Positions 44,819 through 53,617 of a stretch of 64,000 nt of DNA are shown one piece after another. Every line of letters begins with the position of its first letter. The first letter of the stretch is position 1. The notes under the pieces were generated by a model. The model was not told the DNA's origin. It saw only the letters and a program-made list of their open reading frames with translations, and made no database searches. The translations under genes and the position numbers were made by a program. The stretch is from assembly GCF_050410775.1 (NCBI RefSeq), contig NZ_CP191229.1. One strand, 5' to 3'. This stretch comes from Erwinia sp050410775. GTDB lineage: Bacteria > Pseudomonadota > Gammaproteobacteria > Enterobacterales > Enterobacteriaceae.

Positions 44819-45591
44819 CACCTGAATTTGTTGATACCCACTGCCATTTTGACTTTGCGCCTTTTTGCGGCAGCGAAGCGGAAAGCCTGCGGCTGGCGGA
44901 GGAAGCGGGGGTTCGCAGTCTCATCGCCGTTGGCGTCTCGGCGGATCGCTTTGCCGGGGTGATGGCGCTGGCTGAGCGCTATGCGCCGGTCTATGCGGCG
45001 CTCGGGATCCATCCTCTGGCGGTGGCGGATTTTCAGGAAGAGCATCTTACACAGCTGGAAGCCTGGCTTCGCCAGCGTCCCGACAAGCTGGTCGCTATCG
45101 GGGAGATTGGCCTGGATCTCTTTCAGGACGATCCGCAGTTTGATAAGCAGGAGGCGATGCTGACGGCCCAGTTACGCCTTGCCCGGGATTATGATCTGCC
45201 GGTGATCCTGCATTCCCGCCGCACGCACGATAAGCTGGCGATGCATCTGCGGCGTTTCGATATACCAAGGCGTGGGGTGATTCATGGTTTTGCCGGCAGC
45301 GAGCAGCAGGCGCTGGCCTTTATTCGCGCCGGCTATTTTATTGGCGTGGGCGGCACCATGACCTATGACCGCGCGGCGAAAACCCGCAATACCCTTTCCC
45401 GTCTGCCGCTCTCCTCACTCCTGCTGGAAACCGATTCGCCGGATATGCCCGTACAGGGGTTTCAGGGCCAGCCCAACCGTCCGGAGCGGATCCTCAACAT
45501 CTGGCAAAGCTTGTGTGCTGTTCGTAAAGAGTCACCGCAGGAAATCGCTGATGCCATTCGTGAGAATACCCGCACGCTGTTTCATCTCTGA
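44815..45591 (+). CDS. yjjV: TatD-family metal-dependent hydrolase YjjV
   Basis: A 258-residue TatD-like DNase/metallohydrolase (TIM barrel). The two N-terminal metal ligands are in DTHCHFDF (residues 6-13); other ligands lie in GEIGLDLF (Glu), LHSRRTHDK (His), HGFAGS (His) and ETDSPDMP (Asp). Length matches E. coli YjjV (259). Overlaps the end of the decayed yjjU. Now dependent on whatever transcription crosses that remnant or on an internal promoter. Confidence 0.93.
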   Translation: MTPEFVDTHCHFDFAPFCGSEAESLRLAEEAGVRSLIAVGVSADRFAGVMALAERYAPVYAALGIHPLAVADFQEEHLTQLEAWLRQRPDKLVAIGEIGLDLFQDDPQFDKQEAMLTAQLRLARDYDLPVILHSRRTHDKLAMHLRRFDIPRRGVIHGFAGSEQQALAFIRAGYFIGVGGTMTYDRAAKTRNTLSRLPLSSLLLETDSPDMPVQGFQGQPNRPERILNIWQSLCAVRKESPQEIADAIRENTRTLFHL

Positions 45592-45674
45592 ATGTCTAAA
45601 CTTACAGATAAGATTTTGACGACAGGATCGGGACACCCGGCGAAATCAAGTTTGCCGGGTAAATCAGATGTGAA

Positions 45675-45690
45675 TGTGATTATTCTAACA
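45675..45690 (+). promoter_or_regulatory. Candidate upstream DeoR operator
   Basis: TGTGATTATTCTAACA matches 13 of 16 positions of the E. coli DeoR site TGTTAGAATTCTAACA, with a perfect right half. It lies 182 bp upstream of the second DeoR site, comparable to the E. coli deoP1 operator but much closer. Confidence 0.55.
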
Positions 45691-45768
45691 TTTCCCTGTG
45701 CCGATCCCGATAGATGCTGACAGGGTTGTCGGTTTTCCTTCTGAGCCACGCGGTATCGGGTAAATATG

Positions 45769-45784
45769 TGTGATCTTAGTCACC
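45769..45784 (+). promoter_or_regulatory. CRP site 2 of deo promoter
   Basis: TGTGATCTTAGTCACC: TGTGA and TCACC around a six-base spacer. Centre 53 bp upstream of CRP site 1, as in E. coli deoP2. Confidence 0.75.
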
Positions 45785-45821
45785 TGTATTATACAATGTT
45801 TGCAATGATACTTTTAACCTG

Positions 45822-45837
45822 TGTGAATTAAATCACG
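45822..45837 (+). promoter_or_regulatory. CRP site 1 of deo promoter
   Basis: TGTGAATTAAATCACG: TGTGA and TCACG with a six-base spacer, centred about 42 bp before the inferred transcription start. The 37 bases between the two CRP sites carry GTTTGCAAT-type sequence resembling CytR contacts. Confidence 0.75.
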
Positions 45838-45856
45838 GAACAGGTGTAGCCTGCTC

Positions 45857-45872
45857 TGTTATTATCGTAACA
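45857..45872 (+). promoter_or_regulatory. deoP2 -10 region with overlapping DeoR operator
   Basis: TGTTATTATCGTAACA is an imperfect palindrome matching 12 of 16 positions of the DeoR operator. The -10 hexamer TATTAT lies inside it, the same arrangement as in E. coli deoP2, where DeoR covers the -10. Confidence 0.7.
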
Positions 45873-45904
45873 TCGCGGACGCCAATTTCCGACTGGAGAA
45901 AAGA

Positions 45905-46684
45905 ATGACTGACGTAACTCAAGCCGCCATACGGGCGTTAAAACTGATGGATCTGACCACGCTGAACGACGATGACACGGATGAAAAAGTGATCGCCCTG
46001 TGTCGTCAGGCAAAAACCGAAGCGGGGAACACCGCCGCGATTTGCATCTATCCACGCTTTATCCCTATTGCCCGTAAAACGCTCAAAGAGCAGGGTACGC
46101 CGGATATCCGTATCGCGACCGTGACCAACTTTCCCCACGGCAATGACGATCTCAGGATCGCGCTGGCAGAAACGCACGCGGCCATCGCCTATGGCGCAGA
46201 CGAAGTGGATGTGGTCTTCCCTTACCGCGCCCTGATGGCAGGTAATGAGGATATCGGTTACAAGCTGGTCAGCGCCTGCAAAGCAGCCTGTGAAGAGGCC
46301 GATGTCCTGCTGAAAGTGATCATCGAAACCGGCGAGCTGAAAGATCCGGCACTGATCCGTAAAGCGTCTGAAATCGCGATCGAAGCGGGAGCGGACTTTA
46401 TTAAAACGTCTACCGGCAAAGTCCCGGTTAACGCCACGCCTGAAGCGGCGGAAATCATGCTGAAAACCATCGCGGATAAAGGTATGAAGCAGTCGGTAGG
46501 CTTCAAGCCCGCAGGCGGCGTCCGCACCGCCGAAGATGCGGCGCTTTACCTGAAGCTGGCTGATGACATTATGGGCAGCGACTGGGCCAACTCCCGTCAC
46601 TTCCGCTTTGGCGCCTCCAGCCTGTTAGCCAGCCTGCTGAACGCGGCGGGCTTTACCGGCGCAAAAAGCGATTCAGCCTACTGA
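45905..46684 (+). CDS. deoC: Deoxyribose-phosphate aldolase
   Basis: A 259-residue class I aldolase splitting 2-deoxyribose 5-phosphate into acetaldehyde and glyceraldehyde 3-phosphate. The Schiff-base lysine is Lys167 in DFIKTSTGK; Asp102 (EVDVVF) and Lys201 (GFKPAGG) complete the proton relay. Length identical to E. coli. First gene of deoCABD, with CRP/CytR/DeoR control sites upstream. GGAG ribosome site present. Confidence 0.97.
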   Translation: MTDVTQAAIRALKLMDLTTLNDDDTDEKVIALCRQAKTEAGNTAAICIYPRFIPIARKTLKEQGTPDIRIATVTNFPHGNDDLRIALAETHAAIAYGADEVDVVFPYRALMAGNEDIGYKLVSACKAACEEADVLLKVIIETGELKDPALIRKASEIAIEAGADFIKTSTGKVPVNATPEAAEIMLKTIADKGMKQSVGFKPAGGVRTAEDAALYLKLADDIMGSDWANSRHFRFGASSLLASLLNAAGFTGAKSDSAY

Positions 46685-46691
46685 GTCGCCG

Positions 46692-46730
46692 GGTAAATGC
46701 CGCCAGGCTTAACGGCGCTGGCGGCTTACC
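46692..46730 (+). repeat. Hairpin in the deoC-deoA interval
   Basis: GCCGCCAG and CTGGCGGC form a perfect 8-bp stem, extended outward by GGTAA/TTACC with a two-base bulge. No T-run follows. Likely an mRNA processing or stabilising stem rather than a terminator. Confidence 0.55.
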
Positions 46731-46826
46731 TGTTTGCCTGACTGCCCTGCGCGCCACGTTTCTCTGGCCGGGGCAGCTTTCCGCAGAGACCCAGTTCATC
46801 AGGATTTTTCATTACCAGGGGGCAAA

Positions 46827-48149
46827 ATGTACCTGCCACAAGAAATTATCCGCAAAAAAAGAGACGGTCAGGCGCTGAGCGAAGAAGAGATTCGCTTCTT
46901 TATTAACGGCGTGCGTGACAATAGCGTGTCGGAAGGACAGATCGCCGCGCTGGCGATGACTATCTATTTTCATGATATGACCCTACCCGAGCGCGTGGCG
47001 CTGACGATGGCGATGCGGGATTCCGGGTCTGTGCTTAACTGGCAGGCGCTGAACCTCAACGGCCCGATCGTGGATAAACACTCCACCGGCGGCGTGGGCG
47101 ACGTCACGTCGCTGATGCTGGGCCCGATGGTGGCGGCATGCGGTGGGTTTGTGCCGATGATTTCGGGACGCGGCCTGGGCCATACCGGCGGCACCCTGGA
47201 CAAGCTGGAAGCCATTCCGGGATTTGATATTTTCCCGGATGACAACGCCTTCCGCCGGATGATTAAAGAGGTGGGCGTGGCGATTATTGGCCAGACCAAT
47301 TCGCTCGCGCCCGCCGACAAGCGCTTCTACGCCACGCGCGATATTACCGCGACGGTGGACTCTATTCCGTTGATCACCGCCTCTATCCTGGCGAAGAAAC
47401 TGGCCGAAGGGCTGGATGCGCTGGTGATGGACGTGAAAGTCGGCTCCGGCGCATTTATGCCAACCTTTGAGCTTTCAGAGCAGCTGGCGCAGGCCATTGT
47501 CGGCGTGGCAAACGGCGCAGGCTGTAAAACGACCGCCCTGCTGACGGACATGAATCAGGTACTCGCCTCCAGTGCGGGTAATGCCCTGGAAGTGCGTGAA
47601 GCGGTGCAGTTCCTGACCGGCGAATACCGCAATCCCCGCCTGCTGGAAGTGACGCTGGCGCTGAGCGCCGAGATGCTGGTTTCCGGCGGGCTGGCCTCCT
47701 CGGTGGAAGAGGCGACCGGCAAGCTCCAGACGGTGCTCGATAATGGCCGCGCCGCCGAGATATTTTCCCGCATGGTGGCCGCTCAGAAAGGCCCGGCGGA
47801 CTTTATCGAAAACATGGATCGCTATCTTCCCGCTCCGATGCTCAGCAAGGCCGTTTATGCCGATGCGCCGGGCATTGTCAGCGCGATGGATACCCGCGCG
47901 CTGGGGATGGCGGTGGTCACCATGGGCGGCGGACGCCGCCGCGCCAGTGATGCTATCGACTATAGCGTGGGCTTCAGCGAGATGGCGCAGCTGGGCGATC
48001 GCGTGGGTGGCGAGCGGCCGCTGGCGGTGATCCATGCGGCGACCGAGGCGGGCTGGCAGGAAGCTGCTGCCGCCGTCAAAGCTGCGGTCACGCTCAGTGA
48101 GAAAGAGTTCGCAGAAACACCCGTAATCTATCGCAGAATAAGCGGATAA
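46827..48149 (+). CDS. deoA: Thymidine phosphorylase
   Basis: A 440-residue enzyme converting thymidine plus phosphate to thymine and 2-deoxyribose 1-phosphate. The start MYLPQEIIRKK gives the E. coli length (440) and has GGGGG seven bases upstream. The phosphate and nucleoside site motifs KHSTGGVGDVTSLMLGP (around residue 84) and GRGLGHTGGTLDKLEA are intact. Second gene of the deo operon. Confidence 0.97.
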   Translation: MYLPQEIIRKKRDGQALSEEEIRFFINGVRDNSVSEGQIAALAMTIYFHDMTLPERVALTMAMRDSGSVLNWQALNLNGPIVDKHSTGGVGDVTSLMLGPMVAACGGFVPMISGRGLGHTGGTLDKLEAIPGFDIFPDDNAFRRMIKEVGVAIIGQTNSLAPADKRFYATRDITATVDSIPLITASILAKKLAEGLDALVMDVKVGSGAFMPTFELSEQLAQAIVGVANGAGCKTTALLTDMNQVLASSAGNALEVREAVQFLTGEYRNPRLLEVTLALSAEMLVSGGLASSVEEATGKLQTVLDNGRAAEIFSRMVAAQKGPADFIENMDRYLPAPMLSKAVYADAPGIVSAMDTRALGMAVVTMGGGRRRASDAIDYSVGFSEMAQLGDRVGGERPLAVIHAATEAGWQEAAAAVKAAVTLSEKEFAETPVIYRRISG

Positions 48150-48211
48150 CCGTCATACTGTTCCGATCGATAAAATTTACGCTCACCGCGTTATAAACGC
48201 AGGAGACCAGA

Positions 48212-49435
48212 ATGAAACGTGCATTTATCATGGTGCTGGATTCCTTCGGGATCGGCTCCAGCAAAGACGCCCACAAGTTTGGCGATGAAGGCTCGGATAC
48301 CCTCGGCCATATCGCCGAAGCGTGCTACAACGGCCAGGCCGACAAGGGCCGGAAAGGGCCGCTGCATTTGCCTAACCTGACCGCGTTAGGCCTGGGTAAG
48401 GCAGCGGAAGAGTCTACCGGGAAGTTCCCGCTGGGCCTGGATAAAGAGGCCGATATTATTGGCGCTTACGCCTATGCCAGCGAGCTTTCTTCCGGCAAAG
48501 ATACGCCGTCGGGCCACTGGGAAATCGCCGGCGTGCCGGTGCTGTTTGACTGGGGTTACTTCTCCGATAAAGAGAACAGTTTCCCGCAGGAGCTGCTTGA
48601 TCTGCTGGTTGAGAAGGCGGATTTACCGGGTTATCTGGGCAACTGTCACTCCTCAGGGACGGTGATCCTCGATCAGCTCGGCGAAGAGCATATGAAAACT
48701 GGCAAACCGATTTTCTATACTTCGGCAGACTCCGTGTTCCAGATTGCCTGCCATGAAGAGACTTTCGGCCTCGATCGCCTCTACGAGCTGTGCGAGATCG
48801 CTCGTGAAGCACTGACGGAAGGCGGCTATAACATCGGCCGCGTCATCGCCCGTCCCTTTATTGGCGACAAAGCGGGTCACTTTGAGCGTACCGGCAATCG
48901 TCACGATCTGGCCGTAGAGCCGCCGTCACCGACCATCCTGAAGAAGCTGGTGGATGAGCAGAACGGCGAAGTTATCTCCGTGGGGAAAATTGCGGATATC
49001 TACGCGCACGTCGGTATCACCAAAAAAGTGAAGGCGACGGGGCTGGATGCGCTCTTTGATGCCACCATCGAAGAGATGAAAGTCGCACCGGACAACAGCA
49101 TTGTCTTCACGAACTTCGTGGACTTTGACTCCACCTGGGGTCACCGCCGTGATGTGGCAGGCTACGCTGGCGGGCTTGAGCTGTTCGATCGCCGTCTGCC
49201 TGAGCTGATGGCGCTGGTGAAAGAGGGCGATATCCTGATCCTCACCGCTGACCATGGCTGCGATCCGACCTGGGAAGGCACCGAGCACACTCGTGAGCAC
49301 ATCCCGGTGCTGATCTATGGGCCGGGAATCGAACCAGGCTCGCGCGGCTACCGCGACACCTTCGCCGATATCGGCCAGACCGTGGCGAACTATTTTGGCC
49401 TTTCCAATATGGAATACGGCAAAAGCATGCTGTAA
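48212..49435 (+). CDS. deoB: Phosphopentomutase
   Basis: A 407-residue alkaline-phosphatase-superfamily enzyme interconverting (deoxy)ribose 1- and 5-phosphates with Mn2+. N-terminal metal site VLDSFGIG, the catalytic threonine stretch GKDTPSGHWE near residue 95, and the C-terminal metal motifs DFDSTWGHRRD and LTADHGCDPT. Length identical to E. coli. Third deo gene; AGGAG ribosome site. Confidence 0.97.
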   Translation: MKRAFIMVLDSFGIGSSKDAHKFGDEGSDTLGHIAEACYNGQADKGRKGPLHLPNLTALGLGKAAEESTGKFPLGLDKEADIIGAYAYASELSSGKDTPSGHWEIAGVPVLFDWGYFSDKENSFPQELLDLLVEKADLPGYLGNCHSSGTVILDQLGEEHMKTGKPIFYTSADSVFQIACHEETFGLDRLYELCEIAREALTEGGYNIGRVIARPFIGDKAGHFERTGNRHDLAVEPPSPTILKKLVDEQNGEVISVGKIADIYAHVGITKKVKATGLDALFDATIEEMKVAPDNSIVFTNFVDFDSTWGHRRDVAGYAGGLELFDRRLPELMALVKEGDILILTADHGCDPTWEGTEHTREHIPVLIYGPGIEPGSRGYRDTFADIGQTVANYFGLSNMEYGKSML

Positions 49436-49452
49436 TCAGCGAAACGTAACCG

Positions 49453-49473
49453 GCCGGCGCAGCGCGCGCCGGC
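49453..49473 (+). repeat. Hairpin in the deoB-deoD interval
   Basis: GCCGGCGC and GCGCCGGC form a perfect 8-bp GC stem with a five-base loop and no T-run. Counterpart of the stem between deoC and deoA. Confidence 0.55.
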
Positions 49474-49494
49474 AATATTTAACAAGGAAAAAAG

Positions 49495-50214
49495 ATGGCT
49501 ACGCCTCATATTAACGCTGAAATGGGTGATTTCGCAGACGTTGTGCTGATGCCGGGCGATCCGCTGCGCGCTAAGCACATTGCGGAAACCTTTTTGCAGG
49601 ATGCGGTCGAAGTAAACAACGTACGCGGTATGCTGGGCTACACCGGCACCTATAAAGGCCGTAAAATTTCGGTAATGGGTCACGGTATGGGTATCCCATC
49701 CTGCTCCATCTATGCCAAAGAGCTGATCACCGATTTCGGCGTGAAAAAGATCATTCGCGTCGGTTCCTGTGGTGCGGTGCGTGCCGACGTCAAACTGCGT
49801 GACGTGGTAATCGGTATGGGCGCCTCAACGGATTCTAAAGTGAACCGTATGCGCTTTAAGGATCACGACTTTGCGGCGATTGCTGACTTTGACATGGTGC
49901 GTAACGCTGCTGACGCCGCTAAAGCGCTGGGTGTTAATGCCCGCGTCGGTAATATCTTCTCCGCCGACCTGTTCTACTCGCCGGATCCAGAGATGTTCGA
50001 CGTGATGGAGAAGTACGGCATTCTGGGCGTGGAGATGGAGGCTGCCGGTATCTACGGCGTGGCGGCAGAGTTTGGCGCAAAAGCGCTGGCTATCTGCACC
50101 GTTTCCGACCATATCCGCACCCACGAGCAGACGACGGCGGCTGAACGTCAGACGACCTTCAGCGAAATGGTTGAGATCGCGCTGGAATCCGTTCTGCTGG
50201 GCGATAAAGAGTAA
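49495..50214 (+). CDS. deoD: Purine nucleoside phosphorylase DeoD
   Basis: A 239-residue hexameric purine nucleoside phosphorylase. Phosphate-binding Gly/Arg in MPGDPLRAKH, RVGSCGAVR around residues 87-95, the MEMEAAG sugar-site motif, and catalytic Asp in TVSDHIRTHE. Length identical to E. coli. Last deo gene, followed by a strong terminator. With the MFS/nucleoside hydrolase operon, this gives the organism two routes to use nucleosides. Confidence 0.97.
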   Translation: MATPHINAEMGDFADVVLMPGDPLRAKHIAETFLQDAVEVNNVRGMLGYTGTYKGRKISVMGHGMGIPSCSIYAKELITDFGVKKIIRVGSCGAVRADVKLRDVVIGMGASTDSKVNRMRFKDHDFAAIADFDMVRNAADAAKALGVNARVGNIFSADLFYSPDPEMFDVMEKYGILGVEMEAAGIYGVAAEFGAKALAICTVSDHIRTHEQTTAAERQTTFSEMVEIALESVLLGDKE

Positions 50215-50261
50215 CGGCAGATAGCTGGCCTGAAGTCGGGTCACACATCAGCATTACCTGT

Positions 50262-50293
50262 GAAAAAGGGCCGGATAATCCGGCCCTTTTTTT
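50262..50293 (+). terminator. Bidirectional terminator between deoD and ytjB
   Basis: AAAAAGGGCCGG ATAAT CCGGCCCTTTTTTT: perfect stem with T-tracts on both strands, ending the deo operon and, on the other strand, ytjB. Confidence 0.9.
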
Positions 50294-50352
50294 ATGATGC
50301 CACTCACTAGCCCTCTCTGCGTGAGCACGCCTGTAACAGCAGCGTGCGCGGA

Positions 50353-51024
50353 TTAAGGCTGTTTGTCCGCCGGCGCTGCTGCCCCCGGAAGCTCTTCTTC
50401 ATCATCTTCCCTGACGGGATTATTGGCGGTAAGCAGAAACGGCGACTGCTGCCAGCGGGTACGGCGGTCTCTGAGCAGGGTGCGGGTCAGGATGATGCCG
50501 ATAGCCAGCGACAGCAGCATCATCAGGCGCAGGATATTGGTGGTGTTGTCGACCTGCCGGGATTCGGTGACCAGCACGTGCGTATCCAGCGTGACGCGCA
50601 GAAAGCCCTGTGGGCCGTCCGGGCTGTCCAGCGACTGGACGATCTGGTGATTGAAATAGCTTCCGGCGCGTTGCCCGTCCAGCGCCAGCCGGTCACGCAC
50701 GGAGATGGTTTCTCCGCTGTGCGCCATCAGTGTCCCGTTTTCGTCATAGAGCGAGGCGTCGAGAATGCGGCTCTCTTTCGTCAGCAGGCTGAGCATCTCG
50801 TCAATTTTCGGCTGGTTATCATCGCTGTTTTCCATCAGCGGCGCCAGGCTCCAGGCCACCTGCCGGGTCAGCGTACGGGCAAGCTCATCCACCTGCTCGG
50901 AGCGGGCCATCTGATGGCCGAGACTGAACCAGGAAGCGCCCTGCATCAGCACTACCAGCAAGGTCAGGCAGATCAGGACGATTGCCGTACGGTGCAGTCT
51001 GAATTTTAGTTTGGCCTTTGCCAT
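50353..51024 (-). CDS. ytjB: Smp/YtjB membrane protein
   Basis: A 223-residue inner-membrane protein with two transmembrane segments (about 13-33 and 162-180) flanking an extracytoplasmic domain of about 125 residues, and a short acidic, proline/alanine-rich cytoplasmic tail. The arrangement resembles a sensor without an output domain. Matches E. coli YtjB (Smp, 214 residues), divergent from serB. AGGG ribosome site six bases before ATG. Function unknown. Confidence 0.88.
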   Translation of the reverse strand: MAKAKLKFRLHRTAIVLICLTLLVVLMQGASWFSLGHQMARSEQVDELARTLTRQVAWSLAPLMENSDDNQPKIDEMLSLLTKESRILDASLYDENGTLMAHSGETISVRDRLALDGQRAGSYFNHQIVQSLDSPDGPQGFLRVTLDTHVLVTESRQVDNTTNILRLMMLLSLAIGIILTRTLLRDRRTRWQQSPFLLTANNPVREDDEEELPGAAAPADKQP

Positions 51025-51141
51025 CTTTGCCCTTCATGCCTCAGGAAGAAAACCGACGTTTGTCGCTGAGCTTTATGTTGCCAGAAGCGGGGCGGACAGG
51101 GTAGCCTCTTGCGTGGTTAATATGTCCTTACAGGAGCTGTA

Positions 51142-52119
51142 ATGCCAAATAGTCTGACCTGGTGCGACCTGCCTTCCGAAGTCTCTCTCTGGCCGGGTTT
51201 ACCTCTTTCCCTCAGCGGCGATGAAGTGATGCCGCTGGACTACCGTGCCGGACGCACCGGCTGGCTGCTGTACGGACGCCAGCTCGATAAAGCCCGCCTC
51301 ACCGACTTCCAGCATCAGCTTGGCGCGGCGATGGTGATCGTCAGCGCCTGGTGCGTTGAGGAGTATCAGGTGATACGCCTGGCGGGCTCGCTGACCGCGC
51401 GTGCGACCAGGCTGGCTCATGACGCCGGCCTGGACGTGGCGCCGCTGGGCAAAATCCCCCATCTGAAAACGCCCGGGCTGCTGGTGATGGATATGGACTC
51501 TACCGCGATTGAGATAGAGTGCATTGATGAGATCGCCAAACTGGCGGGCTGCGGCGACCTGGTTGCCGAAGTGACCGAACGGGCGATGCGCGGTGAACTC
51601 GACTTCACCGCCAGCCTGCGTCAGCGCGTGGCGACGCTGAAGGGCGCCGATGCGGCGATCCTTGCGAAGGTCCGTGACGAACTGCCGCTGATGCCGGGCC
51701 TCACGTCGCTGGTGCAAAAGCTTCAGGCGCTGGGATGGCATGTGGCCATCGCCTCCGGCGGCTTTACCTGGTTTGCCGGGCATCTGCGCGAGAAACTCCA
51801 TCTCTCCGCCAGCGTGGCGAATGAGCTGGAGGTCCGCGACGGCAAGCTGACCGGTGAACTGCTGGGCGATATCGTTGATGCTAAATACAAGGCGGAGACG
51901 CTGCATAAGCTTGCCGCCCGCTTTGAGATTGCCCCGGAGCAGACCGTCGCCATTGGTGACGGCGCAAACGACCTGCTGATGCTGAAGGCGGCGGCGCTGG
52001 GCGTTGCCTACCATGCCAAGCCGACCGTAAATGAAAAAACCAGCGTGACTATCCGTCATGCGGATCTTATGGGCGTGTTCTGCATTCTCAGCGGCAGCCT
52101 GATTTCCGATGAACGTTAA
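51142..52119 (+). CDS. serB: Phosphoserine phosphatase SerB
   Basis: A 325-residue HAD phosphatase for the last step of serine synthesis. An N-terminal ACT-like regulatory region (about 1-105) precedes the catalytic domain: DMDSTAIE (nucleophile Asp in motif I, about 116-123), IASGGF (motif II), Lys in VDAKYKAE, and GDGANDLLML (motif IV). Close in length to E. coli (322). AGGAG ribosome site. Nine bases separate it from radA. Confidence 0.96.
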   Translation: MPNSLTWCDLPSEVSLWPGLPLSLSGDEVMPLDYRAGRTGWLLYGRQLDKARLTDFQHQLGAAMVIVSAWCVEEYQVIRLAGSLTARATRLAHDAGLDVAPLGKIPHLKTPGLLVMDMDSTAIEIECIDEIAKLAGCGDLVAEVTERAMRGELDFTASLRQRVATLKGADAAILAKVRDELPLMPGLTSLVQKLQALGWHVAIASGGFTWFAGHLREKLHLSASVANELEVRDGKLTGELLGDIVDAKYKAETLHKLAARFEIAPEQTVAIGDGANDLLMLKAAALGVAYHAKPTVNEKTSVTIRHADLMGVFCILSGSLISDER

Positions 52120-52128
52120 GGAACAGAT

Positions 52129-53511
52129 TTGGCCAAAGCGATAAAACGCGCCTTTGTATGTAACGAATGCGGCGCAGATTATCCACGCTGGCAGGGGCAA
52201 TGCAGCGCCTGCCACGCCTGGAACACCATTACCGAAGTGCGTCTGGCGGCGTCTCCTGCCGTGGCGCGCAACGAACGCCTCTCCGGCTATGCGGGCAGCG
52301 CGGGAACCAGCCGCGTACAGAAGCTGTCCGATATCAGCCTGGAGGCGCTGCCGCGCTTCTCCACCGGCTTTAAAGAGTTTGACCGCGTGCTGGGCGGCGG
52401 CGTGGTGCCCGGCAGCGCTATCCTGATTGGCGGCAGTCCCGGTGCCGGTAAGAGTACGCTTCTGCTGCAAACGCTATGCCGTCTCTCCGAAGGGATGAAA
52501 ACGCTGTACGTCACCGGCGAGGAGTCGCTTCAGCAGGTGGCGATGCGCGCGCACCGCCTCGGACTGCCGACCGAGAACCTCAATATGCTGTCGGAAACCA
52601 GCATCGAGCAGATCTGCCAGATTGCCGAGCAGGAAGCGCCGAAGCTGATGGTGATCGACTCGATTCAGGTTATGCATATGGCGGATATTCAGTCCTCGCC
52701 GGGCAGCGTGGCTCAGGTGCGGGAAACCGCCGCCTATCTTACCCGCTTCGCGAAAACGCGCGGCGTCGCCATCGTGATGGTGGGGCACGTCACCAAAGAT
52801 GGCTCGCTGGCCGGGCCGAAAGTGCTGGAGCACTGTATTGACTGCTCCGTGCTGCTGGACGGCGACGCGGATTCACGCTTCCGCACGCTGCGCAGCCATA
52901 AAAACCGGTTCGGTGCCGTTAACGAGCTTGGCGTTTTCGCCATGACCGAGCAGGGGCTGCGGGAAGTGAGTAATCCTTCCGCTATCTTCCTCAGCCGCGG
53001 TGATGAAATCACCTCCGGCAGCTCGGTGATGGTGCTGTGGGAAGGAACCCGTCCTCTGCTGGTCGAGATTCAGGCGCTGGTGGATCACTCCATGATGGGC
53101 AATCCCCGGCGCGTGGCTGTCGGCCTTGAGCAGAACCGGCTGGCGATCCTGTTAGCCGTCCTGCACCGGCACGGCGGTTTACAGATGGCGGATCAGGACG
53201 TTTTCGTTAACGTGGTGGGCGGCGTAAAAGTGACGGAAACCAGCGCCGATCTGGCCCTGATGCTGTCGATGGTCTCCAGCCTGCGAGATCGTCCACTGCC
53301 GCAGGATCTGGTGGTGTTTGGCGAAGTCGGGCTGGCGGGCGAGATCCGGCCAGTACCGAGCGGGCAGGAGCGCATCTCCGAGGCGGCGAAGCACGGTTTC
53401 CGCCGCGCTATCGTCCCGGCGGCTAACGTGCCTAAAAAGGTGCCGGAAAACATGAAGGTGTACGGGGTGAAAAAACTGGCCGATGCGCTGGCGATCCTGG
53501 AAGACCTCTGA
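52129..53511 (+). CDS. radA: DNA repair protein RadA
   Basis: A 460-residue RecA-like ATPase that promotes branch migration in recombination. N-terminal zinc finger Cys11, Cys14, Cys25, Cys28 (CNECG, CSACH), Walker A GGSPGAGKST (101-110), the RadA-specific KNRFG motif, and a C-terminal Lon-protease-like domain (from about 290). Starts at TTG. Length equals E. coli RadA. Operon serB-radA-nadR. Confidence 0.96.
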   Translation: MAKAIKRAFVCNECGADYPRWQGQCSACHAWNTITEVRLAASPAVARNERLSGYAGSAGTSRVQKLSDISLEALPRFSTGFKEFDRVLGGGVVPGSAILIGGSPGAGKSTLLLQTLCRLSEGMKTLYVTGEESLQQVAMRAHRLGLPTENLNMLSETSIEQICQIAEQEAPKLMVIDSIQVMHMADIQSSPGSVAQVRETAAYLTRFAKTRGVAIVMVGHVTKDGSLAGPKVLEHCIDCSVLLDGDADSRFRTLRSHKNRFGAVNELGVFAMTEQGLREVSNPSAIFLSRGDEITSGSSVMVLWEGTRPLLVEIQALVDHSMMGNPRRVAVGLEQNRLAILLAVLHRHGGLQMADQDVFVNVVGGVKVTETSADLALMLSMVSSLRDRPLPQDLVVFGEVGLAGEIRPVPSGQERISEAAKHGFRRAIVPAANVPKKVPENMKVYGVKKLADALAILEDL

Positions 53512-53617
53512 GGCCGTCCTTCATTCTGCGGCGGGCCAGCGCAGGCGCCCGCCGGCGGAGCGCGAACTATATTCAACGGGGTGGAATTGAGTCCGCCCGT
53601 TATGCAGGAGGCATCTG

